A stretch of DNA of 64,000 bases from Pseudomonas sp. Leaf58 (GCF_003627215.1 NZ_CP032677.1:5367559-5431558), one strand, 5' to 3'. Numbered from the stretch's first letter, positions 1 to 8,677 are shown. The notes: a model not told the origin generated them from the letters alone. Program-made: numbers and translations.

Positions 1-1702
1 TCGCCGCCTCCCAGCCATCCGGCACGCGCAGGCGGATCGACTCTGGCAGGCGGCTCCAGGTAAAGCCGGCCAGCAAAATGCCGATCGGCATCAGCAGGAA
101 CAGGCTGAACACACCTGGCAGGTGGCCTTCCAGGTAAGGGGCCAGGAACAGGCCAGCGAAGAAACCGAGGATCACTGTAGGCATCGCTTCCATCAGTTCG
201 ATCACCGGCTTGACCTTGCGACGCATGCCGGGGGCCATGAAGTAGGCGGTGTAGATGGCTGCGGCAATGGCCAGCGGGGCCGCAAGGATCATCGCGTAGA
301 ACGCCGCCTTCAGGGTACCGAAGGTCAGCGGCGACAGGCTCAGCTTGGGCTCGAAGTCAGTGTTCGAAGCGGTCGATTGCCAAACGTATTTCGGCTCGTC
401 GTAGTTCTCGTACCACACCTTGCCCCACAGCGCGCTGAAGGACACTTCCGGGTGCGGGTTGCGCAGGCTCAGCGGCAGCAGCTTGCCGCCCGCTTCGATC
501 ATGATTCGGTTGGCGCGTGGCGACAGGGCCAAGATGCCCGGGCCTTCGGCAGCCGGCTCGACCAGCAAGGTGCGGTGGGCGGTGCTGTGGAACACCCCCA
601 GCTTGCCCTCGGCGTCCAGGGCGACGAAGCCCTTGCGGCGCTCTTCGGCATCGATTTGCACGATTGGCGCCGTACCCATCTGGAAGGTGCGAATCTGCTT
701 GAAGCGCGATTCGCCATCCGGGTCACGGGCCATGAACCACTGGGCCAGGCCACCCTTGGAGTTACCGATGATCAGCGAGATACCGCCGACCAACTGGGCG
801 GTGGCAGTAATTTCGGTGTCGGCGCTTTCCGACAGCTTGTAGCGACCGTTGAGGCTCTTGTCGCGCAGGCTGAACACGTCGGCGGTGGCGCGCCCGTTGA
901 TCACATACAGCCACTGCTGGCGCGGGTCGATGAAGATGTTTTTCACCGTCTCGGTCATCTGCGGCAGTTCGATGCGCTTCTGCTCGGTAGTGACCTCTTC
1001 AGTCATCATGTTTTCGGTACGCGTCAGCTCGACCACCTGCAGGTGCGCGCCGGTGGAACCCGCCAGCACCAAAGTGTCACCATTGACGTTGATGCTGACA
1101 TGCTCCAGCGCACGGCCCTGTTCGTCGAGGACGAACGGCTGCTCGCCGTAGGGGTAGTCGATACCCGCGGTAATGGTCTTGTTGTTGTCCGGGTAGGTGA
1201 CCTTGTAGGTGTGGTGGAACGCCAGTGCCTGACCATTGGACAAGCCCAGCACCACCAGCGAGCTACCCGGCTGGTCGGCACTGATCGAAGTGACCTGGGT
1301 GTCTGGCGGCACCGGCAGGTCGACACGACTGAGCTCGTTACCGGTCTTGGTATCGAAGAACAGTGCCTGGCCTTTGTCCGAAACACGCATCCCCACCAGG
1401 TTCTGCTCTTCAAGCGCGATCATCAGCGGCTTGCCGGCATCCTGCTGCAGCCAGGTAGGTTCCAGGGCTTTCTTGCTGGTCAGCTCGGCGCCTTGGAACA
1501 GTGGCAGCACCACGTAGGCCAGGTAGAAGAAGATCAGGGTAATTGCCGCCAATACGGCAAGCCCGCCTACCAGTACATACCAGCGGGTCAGGCGGTCCTT
1601 GAGCGCGCGTATGCGGCGCTTGCGTTGCAACTCGGGCGTATTGAAGTCAATCCGCACGGGCTGGGAGTTTTGGGTCATGTTGGAATTGGCCAGATCATTC
1701 AT
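1..1702 (-). CDS. pstC: Phosphate ABC transporter permease PstC (partial, C-terminus off the left edge)
   Basis: This is an inner-membrane permease subunit of the high-affinity phosphate importer PstSCAB. About 567 codons are visible. The protein starts MNDLANSNMTQ, with a second possible ATG at 1678. It has a basic cytoplasmic N-terminus, one membrane segment at about residues 38-60 (LVGGLAVLAAITLIFFYLAY), a long soluble extracytoplasmic insert to about residue 440, and then the start of the permease domain. The big insert marks the long pseudomonad form of PstC, usually about 760 residues, so roughly 195 residues lie outside the window. It lies downstream of pstS on the same strand, which fits a pst operon under PhoB. 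A long open frame on the opposite strand is only its shadow. Confidence 0.9.
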   Translation of the reverse strand, partial: MNDLANSNMTQNSQPVRIDFNTPELQRKRRIRALKDRLTRWYVLVGGLAVLAAITLIFFYLAYVVLPLFQGAELTSKKALEPTWLQQDAGKPLMIALEEQNLVGMRVSDKGQALFFDTKTGNELSRVDLPVPPDTQVTSISADQPGSSLVVLGLSNGQALAFHHTYKVTYPDNNKTITAGIDYPYGEQPFVLDEQGRALEHVSINVNGDTLVLAGSTGAHLQVVELTRTENMMTEEVTTEQKRIELPQMTETVKNIFIDPRQQWLYVINGRATADVFSLRDKSLNGRYKLSESADTEITATAQLVGGISLIIGNSKGGLAQWFMARDPDGESRFKQIRTFQMGTAPIVQIDAEERRKGFVALDAEGKLGVFHSTAHRTLLVEPAAEGPGILALSPRANRIMIEAGGKLLPLSLRNPHPEVSFSALWGKVWYENYDEPKYVWQSTASNTDFEPKLSLSPLTFGTLKAAFYAMILAAPLAIAAAIYTAYFMAPGMRRKVKPVIELMEAMPTVILGFFAGLFLAPYLEGHLPGVFSLFLLMPIGILLAGFTWSRLPESIRLRVPDGWEAA

Positions 1703-1803
1703 GCGCACACCCTAGCGGTCCCGTGTGACAAAAACATTACAAAGTGGTGACGCGCGAAAGCCCGCCGCACAGGGAACCTGGCTTCGGACCGAAAATGCTT
1801 GGA

Positions 1804-1830
1804 AGAGGCCGGGCAGTTGCACCGGCCTCC
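1804..1830 (-). terminator. Possible stem-loop between pstS and pstC
   Basis: GAGGCCGG at 1805-1812 pairs with CCGGCCTC at 1822-1829 across a 9-base loop. There is no clear T-run after it on the minus strand. It may therefore only lower pstC transcription relative to pstS, or protect the pstS message, rather than stop transcription fully. Confidence 0.4.
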
Positions 1831-1841
1831 CCTTCAGTTAA

Positions 1842-2840
1842 TTACTTTTTTGCGACATTACCAGCGTGGGACAGGCCCAGGTCAGCCAGGGTCTTGTCGA
1901 CGACTTTGGCCGGCAGCGGGATATAACCATCCTTCACTACGACCTGTTGGCCAGCTTGCGACAGCACCAGCTTGACGAACTCGGCTTCCAACGGGGCCAG
2001 CGGCTTGTTCGGCGCTTTGTTGACATAGACGTACAAGAAGCGCGACAGCGGGTAGGTGCCGTTCAGGGCGTTGGTTTCGTTGTCTTCAACGAACTCGCCG
2101 CCTTCCTTCTTAGCCAGGGCTACGGTCTTGACGCTGGCGGTCTTATAACCGATGCCCGAGTAGCCAATGCCGTTCAGCGAGGAGCTGATCGACTGCACGA
2201 CCGAAGCCGAGCCAGGTTGTTCATTGACGTTAGGCTTGAAGTCGCCTTTGCACAGGGCTTCTTCCTTGAAGTAGCCGTAGGTACCCGATACCGAGTTACG
2301 GCCAAACAGCTGCACGGGTTTGTTGGCCAGGTCGCCGGTCACGCCCAGGTCACCCCAAGTCTTGACGTCAGCTTTGCCACCGCACAGGCGGGTAGAAGAG
2401 AAGATAGCGTCAACCTGGGCCATGGTCAGGCCTTTGATCGGGTTGTCCTTGTGCACGAACACAGCCAGGGCGTCTACAGCGACTGGGATGGCGGTCGGCT
2501 TGTAGCCGTACTTCTGCTCGAAGGCCTGCAGTTCGACGTCCTTCATCTTCCGGCTCATCGGGCCGAGGTTGGCGGTGCCTTCGGTCAGCGCGGGTGGTGC
2601 GGTGGAGGAGCCGGCAGCCTGGATCTGGATGTTTACGTTCGGATATTCCTTCTTGTAAGCCTCGGCCCACAGCGTCATCAAGTTCGCCAGGGTGTCCGAA
2701 CCTACGCTGGAGAGGTTGCCCGAAACACCGGTGGTCTTGGTGTAGGTCGGGATCGCAGGGTCGACGGCGGCTACCGCGTTGGCGGTTGCAACGCCAGCGG
2801 CGGCAAAGGTGAGGGCCGCCATCAAACGCTTCAGTTTCAT
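1842..2840 (-). CDS. pstS: Periplasmic phosphate-binding protein PstS
   Basis: This 332-residue protein captures phosphate in the periplasm and delivers it to the PstCAB permease. It begins [16 protein letters not shown] with a Sec signal peptide that ends near residue 25 (TANAVA). The mature part has the PBP-like phosphate-binding fold, including an [12 protein letters not shown] loop and a [20 protein letters not shown] segment that supply phosphate-contacting Ser, Thr and Asp residues, and an SVSGTYGYF segment later. The next gene on the strand is pstC, 139 bases downstream. A PHO box at 2904-2932 sits about 65-90 bases upstream of the start, so PhoB induction under phosphate starvation is expected. 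Confidence 0.95.
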   Translation of the reverse strand: MKLKRLMAALTFAAAGVATANAVAAVDPAIPTYTKTTGVSGNLSSVGSDTLANLMTLWAEAYKKEYPNVNIQIQAAGSSTAPPALTEGTANLGPMSRKMKDVELQAFEQKYGYKPTAIPVAVDALAVFVHKDNPIKGLTMAQVDAIFSSTRLCGGKADVKTWGDLGVTGDLANKPVQLFGRNSVSGTYGYFKEEALCKGDFKPNVNEQPGSASVVQSISSSLNGIGYSGIGYKTASVKTVALAKKEGGEFVEDNETNALNGTYPLSRFLYVYVNKAPNKPLAPLEAEFVKLVLSQAGQQVVVKDGYIPLPAKVVDKTLADLGLSHAGNVAKK

Positions 2841-2903
2841 GCCTTGCTCCTAGCAGGAATATTGGGGTGTCGGATGGAACGGGCCCAAGTATCGGTAGGC
2901 CGC

Positions 2904-2932
2904 ATGAACACGATATGACTTGAATATGACAA
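2904..2932 (-). promoter_or_regulatory. PHO box (PhoB binding site) with three half-units
   Basis: Read on the minus strand, three 7-base units TTGTCAT, AAGTCAT and TGTTCAT follow each other with exactly 4-base spacers, giving an 11-base period. This matches the known PhoB pattern of CTGTCAT direct repeats spaced by 4 bases. It lies upstream of pstS and points towards it. Two units make a standard box. The third is weaker. Confidence 0.8.
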
Positions 2933-2962
2933 TTGGATGAAAGGCCATCACTGAAAATAGGT

Positions 2963-2998
2963 CCGGCCTCTTCGCGGGCGCGCCGGCGAAGAGGCCGG
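2963..2998. repeat. REP-like palindrome
   Basis: CCGGCCTCTTCGC at 2963-2975 pairs with GCGAAGAGGCCGG at 2986-2998. The same core recurs near 6051 and 23775 in this window. It has the look of the P. putida repetitive extragenic palindrome and sits between the pstS promoter region and the end of the MFS gene. Confidence 0.75.
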
Positions 2999-3013
2999 CC
3001 GCCTTGGCGCAGA

Positions 3014-4303
3014 TCAGCGCTTGTTGGCGAGCAGGTACAGGCCCACAAGCAGACCAACGGCACACAACCCCGCCACATAGTAGGCAGGTGCCATCGGGCT
3101 CACCTTCAGCAGCGCAGTCACCACCATCGGTGTCAGCCCGCCAAAGATCGCGTAGGCGACGTTGTACGAGAACGACAGCCCGCTGAAGCGCACTACTGCC
3201 GGGAACGCCTTGACCATCACATAAGGCACCGCGCCGATCACGCCCACGCACAGGCCGGTTATCGCATACAACGGGAACAGCAATTCGGGCCGTGCCGCCA
3301 GGCTGTGGTAGAACGCCCAGGACGACGCTAGCAGCAGCAGGCTGCCAATCACGAACACCCGCCCCGCGCCAAAGCGGTCGGCCAGGCTGCCCGCGCCGAT
3401 ACAGCCAAGGCTGAGCAGCACGATTGCCAGGCTGTTGGCCTTGAGCGCGTCGGTCGGGCTGATGTGGTGAATACTCTGCAGCAACGTCGGCGTCATCAGG
3501 ATGACCACCACGATGGCAGCCGACAGCATCCAGGTCAGCAGCATCGACAGGATGATCGCGCCGCGATGGTCACGCAGCACCGCGCGCAGCGGCAACTCCT
3601 CGGCCAGCGCCTTGCGCTGTTGCATCTCGGCGAACACTGGGGTTTCGTGCAGCCAGCGGCGCAGATACACCGAGAACAGGCCAAACACACCACCAAGCAG
3701 GAACGGGATACGCCAGGCGTAATCAGCCACTTCTTCCGCGCTGTAGACGCTGTTGATAAGGGTCGCCACCAGCGAGCCAAGCAGGATGCCCGCAGTCAGC
3801 CCGGCCGTGAGGGTGCCGCAGGCGTAGCCGGTGTTGCGCTCTGGGACGTGCTCGGACACGAACACCCAGGCGCCCGGAACCTCGCCACCGATCGCCGCGC
3901 CCTGGATCAGCCGCATCAGCAGCAACAGGACCGGCGCCCACATGCCAATCTGTGCATACGTCGGCAGCAAGCCCATGATCAGGGTCGGCAGCGCCATCAT
4001 GAAGATGCTCAGGGTGAACATTTTCTTGCGCCCGAGCAGGTCGCCAAAGTGAGCCATGATGATGCCGCCCAGCGGCCGCGCCAAGTAGCCGGCAGCGAAG
4101 ATGCCGAAGGTTTGCATCAGGCGCAGCCATTCGGGCATGTCGGCGGGGAAAAACAGCTTGCCGACCACCGTGGCAAAGAACACAAAGATGATGAAGTCGT
4201 AGAACTCCAGCGCGCCGCCGAGGGCGGACAGTGAGAGAGTTTTGTAGTCACTGCGGGTCAGCGGCCGCGAGGGCTGCTCGATACTGCTCGGCACGGAAGT
4301 CAT
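3014..4303 (-). CDS. MFS transporter, metabolite:H+ symporter type
   Basis: This is a 429-residue membrane protein with about twelve hydrophobic segments. The segments LEFYDFIIFVFFATVVGKLFF, the GDLLGRKKMF loop after helix 2 and RLIQGAAIGGEVPGAWVF mark the metabolite:H+ symporter branch of the major facilitator superfamily (relatives of ProP, KgtP and citrate carriers). The substrate cannot be told from sequence and is probably an organic acid or betaine. I chose ATG 4303 (MTSVPSS) because AAAGAGAA lies just upstream. A longer in-frame start at 4429 would add 42 residues that look like leader sequence. It is a single gene, divergent from the thioesterase gene. Confidence 0.85.
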   Translation of the reverse strand: MTSVPSSIEQPSRPLTRSDYKTLSLSALGGALEFYDFIIFVFFATVVGKLFFPADMPEWLRLMQTFGIFAAGYLARPLGGIIMAHFGDLLGRKKMFTLSIFMMALPTLIMGLLPTYAQIGMWAPVLLLLMRLIQGAAIGGEVPGAWVFVSEHVPERNTGYACGTLTAGLTAGILLGSLVATLINSVYSAEEVADYAWRIPFLLGGVFGLFSVYLRRWLHETPVFAEMQQRKALAEELPLRAVLRDHRGAIILSMLLTWMLSAAIVVVILMTPTLLQSIHHISPTDALKANSLAIVLLSLGCIGAGSLADRFGAGRVFVIGSLLLLASSWAFYHSLAARPELLFPLYAITGLCVGVIGAVPYVMVKAFPAVVRFSGLSFSYNVAYAIFGGLTPMVVTALLKVSPMAPAYYVAGLCAVGLLVGLYLLANKR

Positions 4304-4664
4304 CGCTGATTGTTCTCTTTGTAGGGCATGCAGGCCGCTTGGCACGCGGCTTCTGGATTGAACCACAGGCGAAGATAGCAAATTGCTGAGCGGCGCCGAA
4401 AGCGATACAAAAACCTTGTGGATATTCATGAATGCGCGGTCGTCGCTGGCGGTTATGCTCTATATACTGGCGCTTCGTAGGAAAAGGTTGCTCCTAACGT
4501 GGGATGTTGTGCGAAAACGCCGGTCATTATTGTCAGGCGGTTTCGCAGAGTTTCCCTACGGCCGCCCAGTGAAACGAAATCGGCGTAGTATGTTTCAAGC
4601 TGAATCGTTTACCCGGCCTTTGCGCCACACCAACGAAAGCGTCACGGGTCAGAGGCCCCATCGC
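4304..4664. other. Divergent intergenic region, 361 bases
   Basis: This gap separates the MFS gene (minus) from the thioesterase gene (plus) and should hold both promoters. The plus-strand reading frame stays open upstream of the thioesterase start, but the translated stretch is rich in Arg and Ser and looks non-coding. A TATACT hexamer at 4463-4468 could be a -10 element, but no convincing -35 goes with it. I see no operator or RNA structure. Confidence 0.5.
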
Positions 4665-5063
4665 ATGATTGAGCTCGAACAAGAAGATCCAATCCCGCAA
4701 GGCGACCTGGCCTTGCAAATCACCGCACTGCCGCGCGAGACCAACGGGTTTGGCGACATCTTCGGCGGCTGGCTGGTCGCCCAGATGGACCTGGCCGGCA
4801 CCGCCATGGCCAGCCGCGTCGCCGGTGGGCGCGTTGCTACGGTAGCCATCGACCGCATGGCCTTCCTGGTACCGGTCGCCGTGGGCGCGCAGTTGTCGTT
4901 CTATACCCAGACCCTGGAAATCGGTCGCAGCTCGATCCAGATGATGGTCGAAGTGTGGAGCGACGACCCGCTTTCCAGTGAATGGCGCAAGGTCACCGAA
5001 GCGGTGTTCGTCTTCGTCGCCATCGACGGCAGTGGCCGCACCCGCTCCGTACCTCGTCGCTGA
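4665..5063 (+). CDS. Acyl-CoA thioesterase, YciA/hotdog family
   Basis: This 132-residue single-domain hotdog protein probably hydrolyses acyl-CoA thioesters in the cytoplasm. The signature is NGFGDIFGGWLVAQMDLAG (about residues 22-40), in which the Asn and Asp are the family's active-site positions, followed by VATVAIDRMAFLVPV. Length is normal for YciA. I chose ATG 4665 (MIELEQEDP) because AGAGG lies 9-13 bases upstream and family members start there. The frame remains open for 94 codons upstream but without family similarity. The acyl chain preference is not known. A second member of the family is at 32762. Confidence 0.85.
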   Translation: MIELEQEDPIPQGDLALQITALPRETNGFGDIFGGWLVAQMDLAGTAMASRVAGGRVATVAIDRMAFLVPVAVGAQLSFYTQTLEIGRSSIQMMVEVWSDDPLSSEWRKVTEAVFVFVAIDGSGRTRSVPRR

Positions 5064-5134
5064 GCCACGCCGGCGGTAAACTCATTGCATGTGCCCGGGT
5101 CCAAGGCCCACTGGCAATCAATGAGATCAACGCA

Positions 5135-6031
5135 ATGGCTACCTACCAGGTCGTAACCGAGCAACATGGCGAACTCAACTGCTGGCGTATCAGCAGCGAC
5201 CACGCCGACTTACTGATCGCCCAGCAGGGCGCGCAGATCCTCAGCTACCAGCGGGTCGGCGAACCACCGCTGCTGTGGCTGAGTGACCAGGCCATGTTCC
5301 GCCAAGGTAAGTCGGTGCGCGCCGGGGTGCCGGTGTGCTGGCCGTGGTTCGGCAACCTGCAGCGCAATCCCCCGGTCGTACAGGCCATGTACCACGGTGA
5401 ACAGGCGCCTGCCCACGGCCTAGCGCGCGCACGCGACTGGCAATTGCTGGGCATCGAGGAAGCGGGCGACGGCCTGCGCATCGAATTCGAGCTGCCAGAA
5501 GCGCAGGGTGACCTACCTGGCTGGCCGCATGACGTCGAGCTGAAGCTGGTGGTGGAACTGGGCGCGGACCTGAAGCTGAGCCTGACCAGTCGGAATATGG
5601 GCAATACCCCCGTGACCATCAGCCAGGCCCTGCACAGCTACTTTGCGGTCAGTGACGTGCGTCAGGCGCGGGTCGAAGGGGTTGAGGGGCTGGGCTACAT
5701 CGAGACCCTGGCTGACTGGGAGCAGCGCCAGCAGCAAGGCGCGCTGGGCTTTGCCGGGGAGACCGACCGCATCTATCTCGCTACCCCGCCGCAATTGAGC
5801 ATTGTCGACCCACATTGGAACCGGCGGATTACCTTGACCAGCAGTGGATCACGCTCGGCGGTGATCTGGAACCCTTGGATCGAGCGGGCCAAGGAGTTGC
5901 CGGACATGGCCGATGACGGCTGGCAACGAATGCTGTGCATCGAGACGGCGAATGTTTGGGACGACCTGGTGGAACTTAAGCCAGGGGCTAGCAGCTCGCT
6001 GGGGGTCCGGATTGGCTGTGAAATGATCTGA
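5135..6031 (+). CDS. D-hexose-6-phosphate mutarotase (YeaD-type aldose 1-epimerase)
   Basis: A 298-residue cytosolic beta-sandwich protein of the galactose mutarotase-like family, expected to interconvert alpha and beta anomers of glucose-6-phosphate. The family segments RAGVPVCWPWFG, the APAHGLARARDW block carrying the catalytic His, TISQALHSYFAVSD with the second His, and AVIWNPWIERAKELPDM are all present. The start MATYQVV is chosen from family length. An ATG at 5121 is in another frame. It lies 71 bases after the thioesterase gene on the same strand, so co-transcription is possible. Confidence 0.85.
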   Translation: MATYQVVTEQHGELNCWRISSDHADLLIAQQGAQILSYQRVGEPPLLWLSDQAMFRQGKSVRAGVPVCWPWFGNLQRNPPVVQAMYHGEQAPAHGLARARDWQLLGIEEAGDGLRIEFELPEAQGDLPGWPHDVELKLVVELGADLKLSLTSRNMGNTPVTISQALHSYFAVSDVRQARVEGVEGLGYIETLADWEQRQQQGALGFAGETDRIYLATPPQLSIVDPHWNRRITLTSSGSRSAVIWNPWIERAKELPDMADDGWQRMLCIETANVWDDLVELKPGASSSLGVRIGCEMI

Positions 6032-6050
6032 GTTTTGCAGTGACTTTGCG

Positions 6051-6082
6051 GGCCTCTTCGCGGGTTTACCCGCGAAAGGGCC
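6051..6082. repeat. REP-like palindrome / possible terminator
   Basis: The core TTCGCGGGT at 6057-6065 pairs with ACCCGCGAA at 6068-6076, with GGCC flanks. It belongs to the same repeat type as the ones at 2963 and 23775. It sits between the 3' ends of two convergent genes, where such palindromes often end transcripts. Confidence 0.65.
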
Positions 6083-6093
6083 GGCGCAGGCAA

Positions 6094-6627
6094 TCAGAGA
6101 TCGGCGTCCTCCACCACCCTCACCTTCCCCGCATCCAGCGCATAGGCCGCATCGGCCAGGTCATTGCTGACCTTCTCCACCTTCAGCGTGCCGCTGACCC
6201 ACAGCGGTGCGTAGATGTCATCGATCTTCAAACCTTTTGGGTAGCGCACCAGCACCAGCTGGTTCGGCGGCGGCGGCGGCACGTGGATGCACGCGCCCGG
6301 GTACGGCACCAGGAAGAACAGCGTGCTGTTGCCCTTGGCATCGCTCTCCAGCGGCACCGGGTAGCCGCCCAGGCGGATGTCCTTGCCATCCATGGCCGCT
6401 ACGGTCTTGGTCGAATACATCACCGCCGGCAGGCCCTTGCTCTGCTTCAGGCCACCCTTGGCGGTGAATACGCCCTGGGCTTCCGGCGAGTTGTGGTCGA
6501 TTTCGGGCATCTGCTCAAGCGCCTTCTGGTCCGACTTGGGCATCAACTGCAGCCAGTCAGTTTCGGGCAGTTCGGCATGGGCCAGGGTGCTGGCCAACAG
6601 CAGGGGGGCGAGGAAAAAAGCACGCAT
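6094..6627 (-). CDS. Secreted DUF3299 family protein
   Basis: This 177-residue protein has a clear Sec signal peptide, MRAFFLAPLLLASTLAHA. The mature part carries the DUF3299 hallmark: a GYPVPLE segment, FFLVPYPGACIHVPPPPPNQ (about residues 113-132) and a late LWVSGTLKVE motif. The single Cys in the GACIHV motif and the poly-Pro stretch are conserved in the family, whose function is unknown. I start at ATG 6627 because the 12 residues before it precede an obvious signal peptide. It is a single gene ahead of the small membrane protein gene on the same strand. Confidence 0.8.
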   Translation of the reverse strand: MRAFFLAPLLLASTLAHAELPETDWLQLMPKSDQKALEQMPEIDHNSPEAQGVFTAKGGLKQSKGLPAVMYSTKTVAAMDGKDIRLGGYPVPLESDAKGNSTLFFLVPYPGACIHVPPPPPNQLVLVRYPKGLKIDDIYAPLWVSGTLKVEKVSNDLADAAYALDAGKVRVVEDADL

Positions 6628-6675
6628 GGAAATGCTCGGCAACTCGAATGAATTGCCGGGCATTGTAACCAGTAT

Positions 6676-6921
6676 TCAGCGTTTCTTGATGAACCCGTAG
6701 ATCACCAGAACGATGACGGCACCGACCAGCGCACCGAAGAACCCTGCGGCTTGCCCGGCTTGGTAAATGCCCAGCGCCTGGCCGCCGTAGGTGGCCAGCA
6801 GGGAGCCGGCTATACCCAGCAGGATGGTCATGATCCAGCCCATGCTGTCGTCGCCCGGCTTGATGAAGCGGGCCAGCAAGCCGACGATGAGGCCGATGAA
6901 GATGGTTCCGATGATGCCCAT
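6676..6921 (-). CDS. GlsB/YeaQ/YmgE family small membrane protein
   Basis: An 81-residue protein with three hydrophobic segments (MGIIGTIFIGLIVGLLARFI, WIMTILLGIAGSLLATYGG and FFGALVGAVIVLVIYGFI), the pattern of the transglycosylase-associated/GlsB family, often linked to stress in other bacteria. The GDDSMGWIMTILLGIAGS core is typical. ATG 6921 is preceded by AGAGGGA, which decides the start over a longer frame beginning at 6951. It ends 48 bases before the DUF3299 gene, so the two may be transcribed together. Confidence 0.85.
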   Translation of the reverse strand: MGIIGTIFIGLIVGLLARFIKPGDDSMGWIMTILLGIAGSLLATYGGQALGIYQAGQAAGFFGALVGAVIVLVIYGFIKKR

Positions 6922-6948
6922 GGCAATCCCTCTGCAGTGAAGTTGGAA

Positions 6949-6979
6949 CAAGCCAAAGCCTAGACAGCGCTTTGGCTTG
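6949..6979 (-). terminator. Stem-loop downstream of purK
   Basis: CAAGCCAAAGC at 6949-6959 pairs perfectly with GCTTTGGCTTG at 6969-6979 across a 9-base loop. It lies just past the purK stop on the minus strand and before the small membrane protein start. Only a short TTCC follows, so termination may be partial. Confidence 0.55.
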
Positions 6980-7017
6980 TTGCCATTTCAGAGGGCAAGC
7001 CGCTTGCAGAAGTTCGA

Positions 7018-8100
7018 TCAGTTGCTGATCAGAGCCTCTACTTCGGCAATCTTGCGCTTGAGGGAAGCCATGTCCTGGCAGCGCAGGGTGGCGTGACCGA
7101 CCTTGCGACCGACCTTGAAGGCCTTGCCGTAGTGATGCAAGTGGCAGTCATCGATGGCGACTACCTTGTTCACAGGCGGTACTTCACCGATGAAGTTGAG
7201 CATCGCGCTTTCGCCCACCTTGGCTGTCGAGCCCAGCGGCAGGCCGGCAATGGCACGCAAGTGGTTCTCGAACTGGCTGCACTCGGTGCCTTCGATAGTC
7301 CAGTGGCCGGAGTTGTGCACGCGCGGGGCAATTTCGTTGGCCTTCAGGCCCCCGTCGACTTCGAAGAACTCGAAGGCCATCACGCCCACATAGTCCAGTT
7401 GCTTGAGCACCCGGCCCACGTAGTCTTCGGCCAGGGCCTGCAGCGGGTGCGCCTGGCTGGCGACCGACAGCCGCAGGATGCCGCTTTCGTGCGTGTTATG
7501 TACCAGCGGGTAGAAGCGGGTTTCGCCATCACGGGCACGCACGGCCACCAGCGATACTTCGCCGGTGAACGGCACGAAGCCTTCCAGCAGGCATGGCACG
7601 CTGCCCAGCTCGGCGAAAGTACCGACCACGTCTTCAGGCTTGCGCAGCACTTTCTGGCCCTTGCCGTCGTAACCCAGGGTGCGGGTTTTCAACACTGCCG
7701 GCAGGCCAATGCTGGCCACCGCGGCGTCCAGATCGGCCTGCGAGAGAATGTCGGCGAAGGCCGGGGTAGGAATACCCAGGTCGCGGAACATGCTCTTCTC
7801 GAACAAGCGATCACGGGCGATGCGCAGCGCTTCGGCACTGGGGTACACCGGCACGAACTGCGAGAGAAAGGCCACGGTCTCGGCCGGCACGCTTTCGAAC
7901 TCGAAGGTGACCACGTCGACTTCGTCGGCCAGCTGGCGCAGGTGGTCCTGGTCGCCGTAGTCGGCACGCAGGTGCTCGCCAAGCGGGGCGGCGCAAGCGT
8001 CCGGTGCGGGGTCGAGGAAGGCGAAGTTCATGCCCAGCGGGGTGCCCGCCAGAGCCAGCATGCGGCCCAGCTGGCCGCCACCGATTACACCGATCTTCAT
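7018..8100 (-). CDS. purK: N5-carboxyaminoimidazole ribonucleotide synthase PurK
   Basis: A 360-residue ATP-grasp enzyme that converts AIR, ATP and bicarbonate to N5-CAIR in purine synthesis. It opens with MKIGVIGGGQLGRMLALAG, the family's N-terminal nucleotide-binding loop. The ATP-grasp centre includes LKTRTLGYDGKGQ, the PCLLEGFVPF hinge and the metal-binding block ANEIAPRVHNSGHWTIEGT. Its length is normal. The start ATG 8100 has TGAGGTT upstream and lies 10 bases after purE ends, so purE and purK form one operon and supply consecutive steps. Confidence 0.95.
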   Translation of the reverse strand: MKIGVIGGGQLGRMLALAGTPLGMNFAFLDPAPDACAAPLGEHLRADYGDQDHLRQLADEVDVVTFEFESVPAETVAFLSQFVPVYPSAEALRIARDRLFEKSMFRDLGIPTPAFADILSQADLDAAVASIGLPAVLKTRTLGYDGKGQKVLRKPEDVVGTFAELGSVPCLLEGFVPFTGEVSLVAVRARDGETRFYPLVHNTHESGILRLSVASQAHPLQALAEDYVGRVLKQLDYVGVMAFEFFEVDGGLKANEIAPRVHNSGHWTIEGTECSQFENHLRAIAGLPLGSTAKVGESAMLNFIGEVPPVNKVVAIDDCHLHHYGKAFKVGRKVGHATLRCQDMASLKRKIAEVEALISN

Positions 8101-8110
8101 GGGTTCAACC

Positions 8111-8602
8111 TCAAGCCTGGCGCGGGTCTGGATTTTCCAGCACGGTGTCGGTCTGCTCGGTGCGGAATTGCTTGAGCGCCGCGTGGTACTGCGGGTACTT
8201 GGCACCCAGGATGCTGGCCGACAGCAGTGCGGCATTGATTGCCCCGGCACGGCCGATGGCCAGGGTGGCTACCGGCACGCCGGCAGGCATCTGCACGATC
8301 GACAGCAGCGAATCGACGCCCGACAGCATCGACGACTGTACGGGCACGCCGAGCACCGGCAGGTGGGTCTTGGCGGCGCACATGCCTGGCAGGTGGGCTG
8401 CGCCACCCGCGCCAGCAATGATCACCTCGATCCCGCGCCCTTCGGCCTCTTCGGCGTACTGGAACAGCAAGTCCGGGGTGCGGTGGGCGGAAACCACCTT
8501 CACTTCGTAGGGGATGCCGAGTTTTTCCAGCATATCGGCGGTGTGGCTAAGGGTGGACCAATCGGACTTGGAGCCCATGATCACGCCAACCAGTGCACTC
8601 AT
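8111..8602 (-). CDS. purE: N5-carboxyaminoimidazole ribonucleotide mutase PurE
   Basis: This 163-residue enzyme moves the carboxyl group of N5-CAIR to give CAIR, acting on PurK's product. The motifs [10 protein letters not shown] (residues 9-18), VVSAHRTPD, the [12 protein letters not shown] loop and PVLGVPVQS are the classical PurE active-site segments. The start MSALVG is set by GGAG 9-12 bases upstream. The frame is open further upstream through the leader hairpins, which is probably chance. First gene of purEK. See the separate entry for the leader. Confidence 0.95.
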   Translation of the reverse strand: MSALVGVIMGSKSDWSTLSHTADMLEKLGIPYEVKVVSAHRTPDLLFQYAEEAEGRGIEVIIAGAGGAAHLPGMCAAKTHLPVLGVPVQSSMLSGVDSLLSIVQMPAGVPVATLAIGRAGAINAALLSASILGAKYPQYHAALKQFRTEQTDTVLENPDPRQA

Positions 8603-8621
8603 CGTCGAGCCTCTCCTGCAA

Positions 8622-8677
8622 GCGCCTTCTGGCGCGCTAAAAGCAACAAGCCACGCAGGTGGACCGGCGTGGCTTGT
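8622..8677 (-). promoter_or_regulatory. purE leader: terminator-like hairpin plus second hairpin before the ribosome site
   Basis: On the minus strand, ACAAGCCACGC pairs with GCGTGGCTTGT (8646-8656 with 8667-8677) and is followed by TGCTTTTAG. A second hairpin GCGCC-AGAA-GGCGC (8622-8626 with 8631-8635) comes just before the purE ribosome-binding site. Since the gene upstream is divergent, this hairpin lies inside the purE leader, not at the end of another gene. A possible -10 (TACAAT) is at 8719-8724. Attenuation is inferred, not shown. Confidence 0.5.

Noticed and set aside
122..1750. A 542-codon plus-strand open frame over the pstC region
   Set aside because: It lies antisense to pstC. 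Its translation is Arg/Gly/Gln/His-rich with no known domain, as expected for the reverse of GC-rich coding sequence.
2963..2998. CRISPR-like repeats
   Set aside because: The REP palindromes occur singly or as facing pairs, not as regularly spaced direct repeats with unique spacers.
4383..4664. An extended N-terminus for the thioesterase at 4665
   Set aside because: The extra 94 codons are basic and serine-rich with no family similarity, and a ribosome site precedes ATG 4665.
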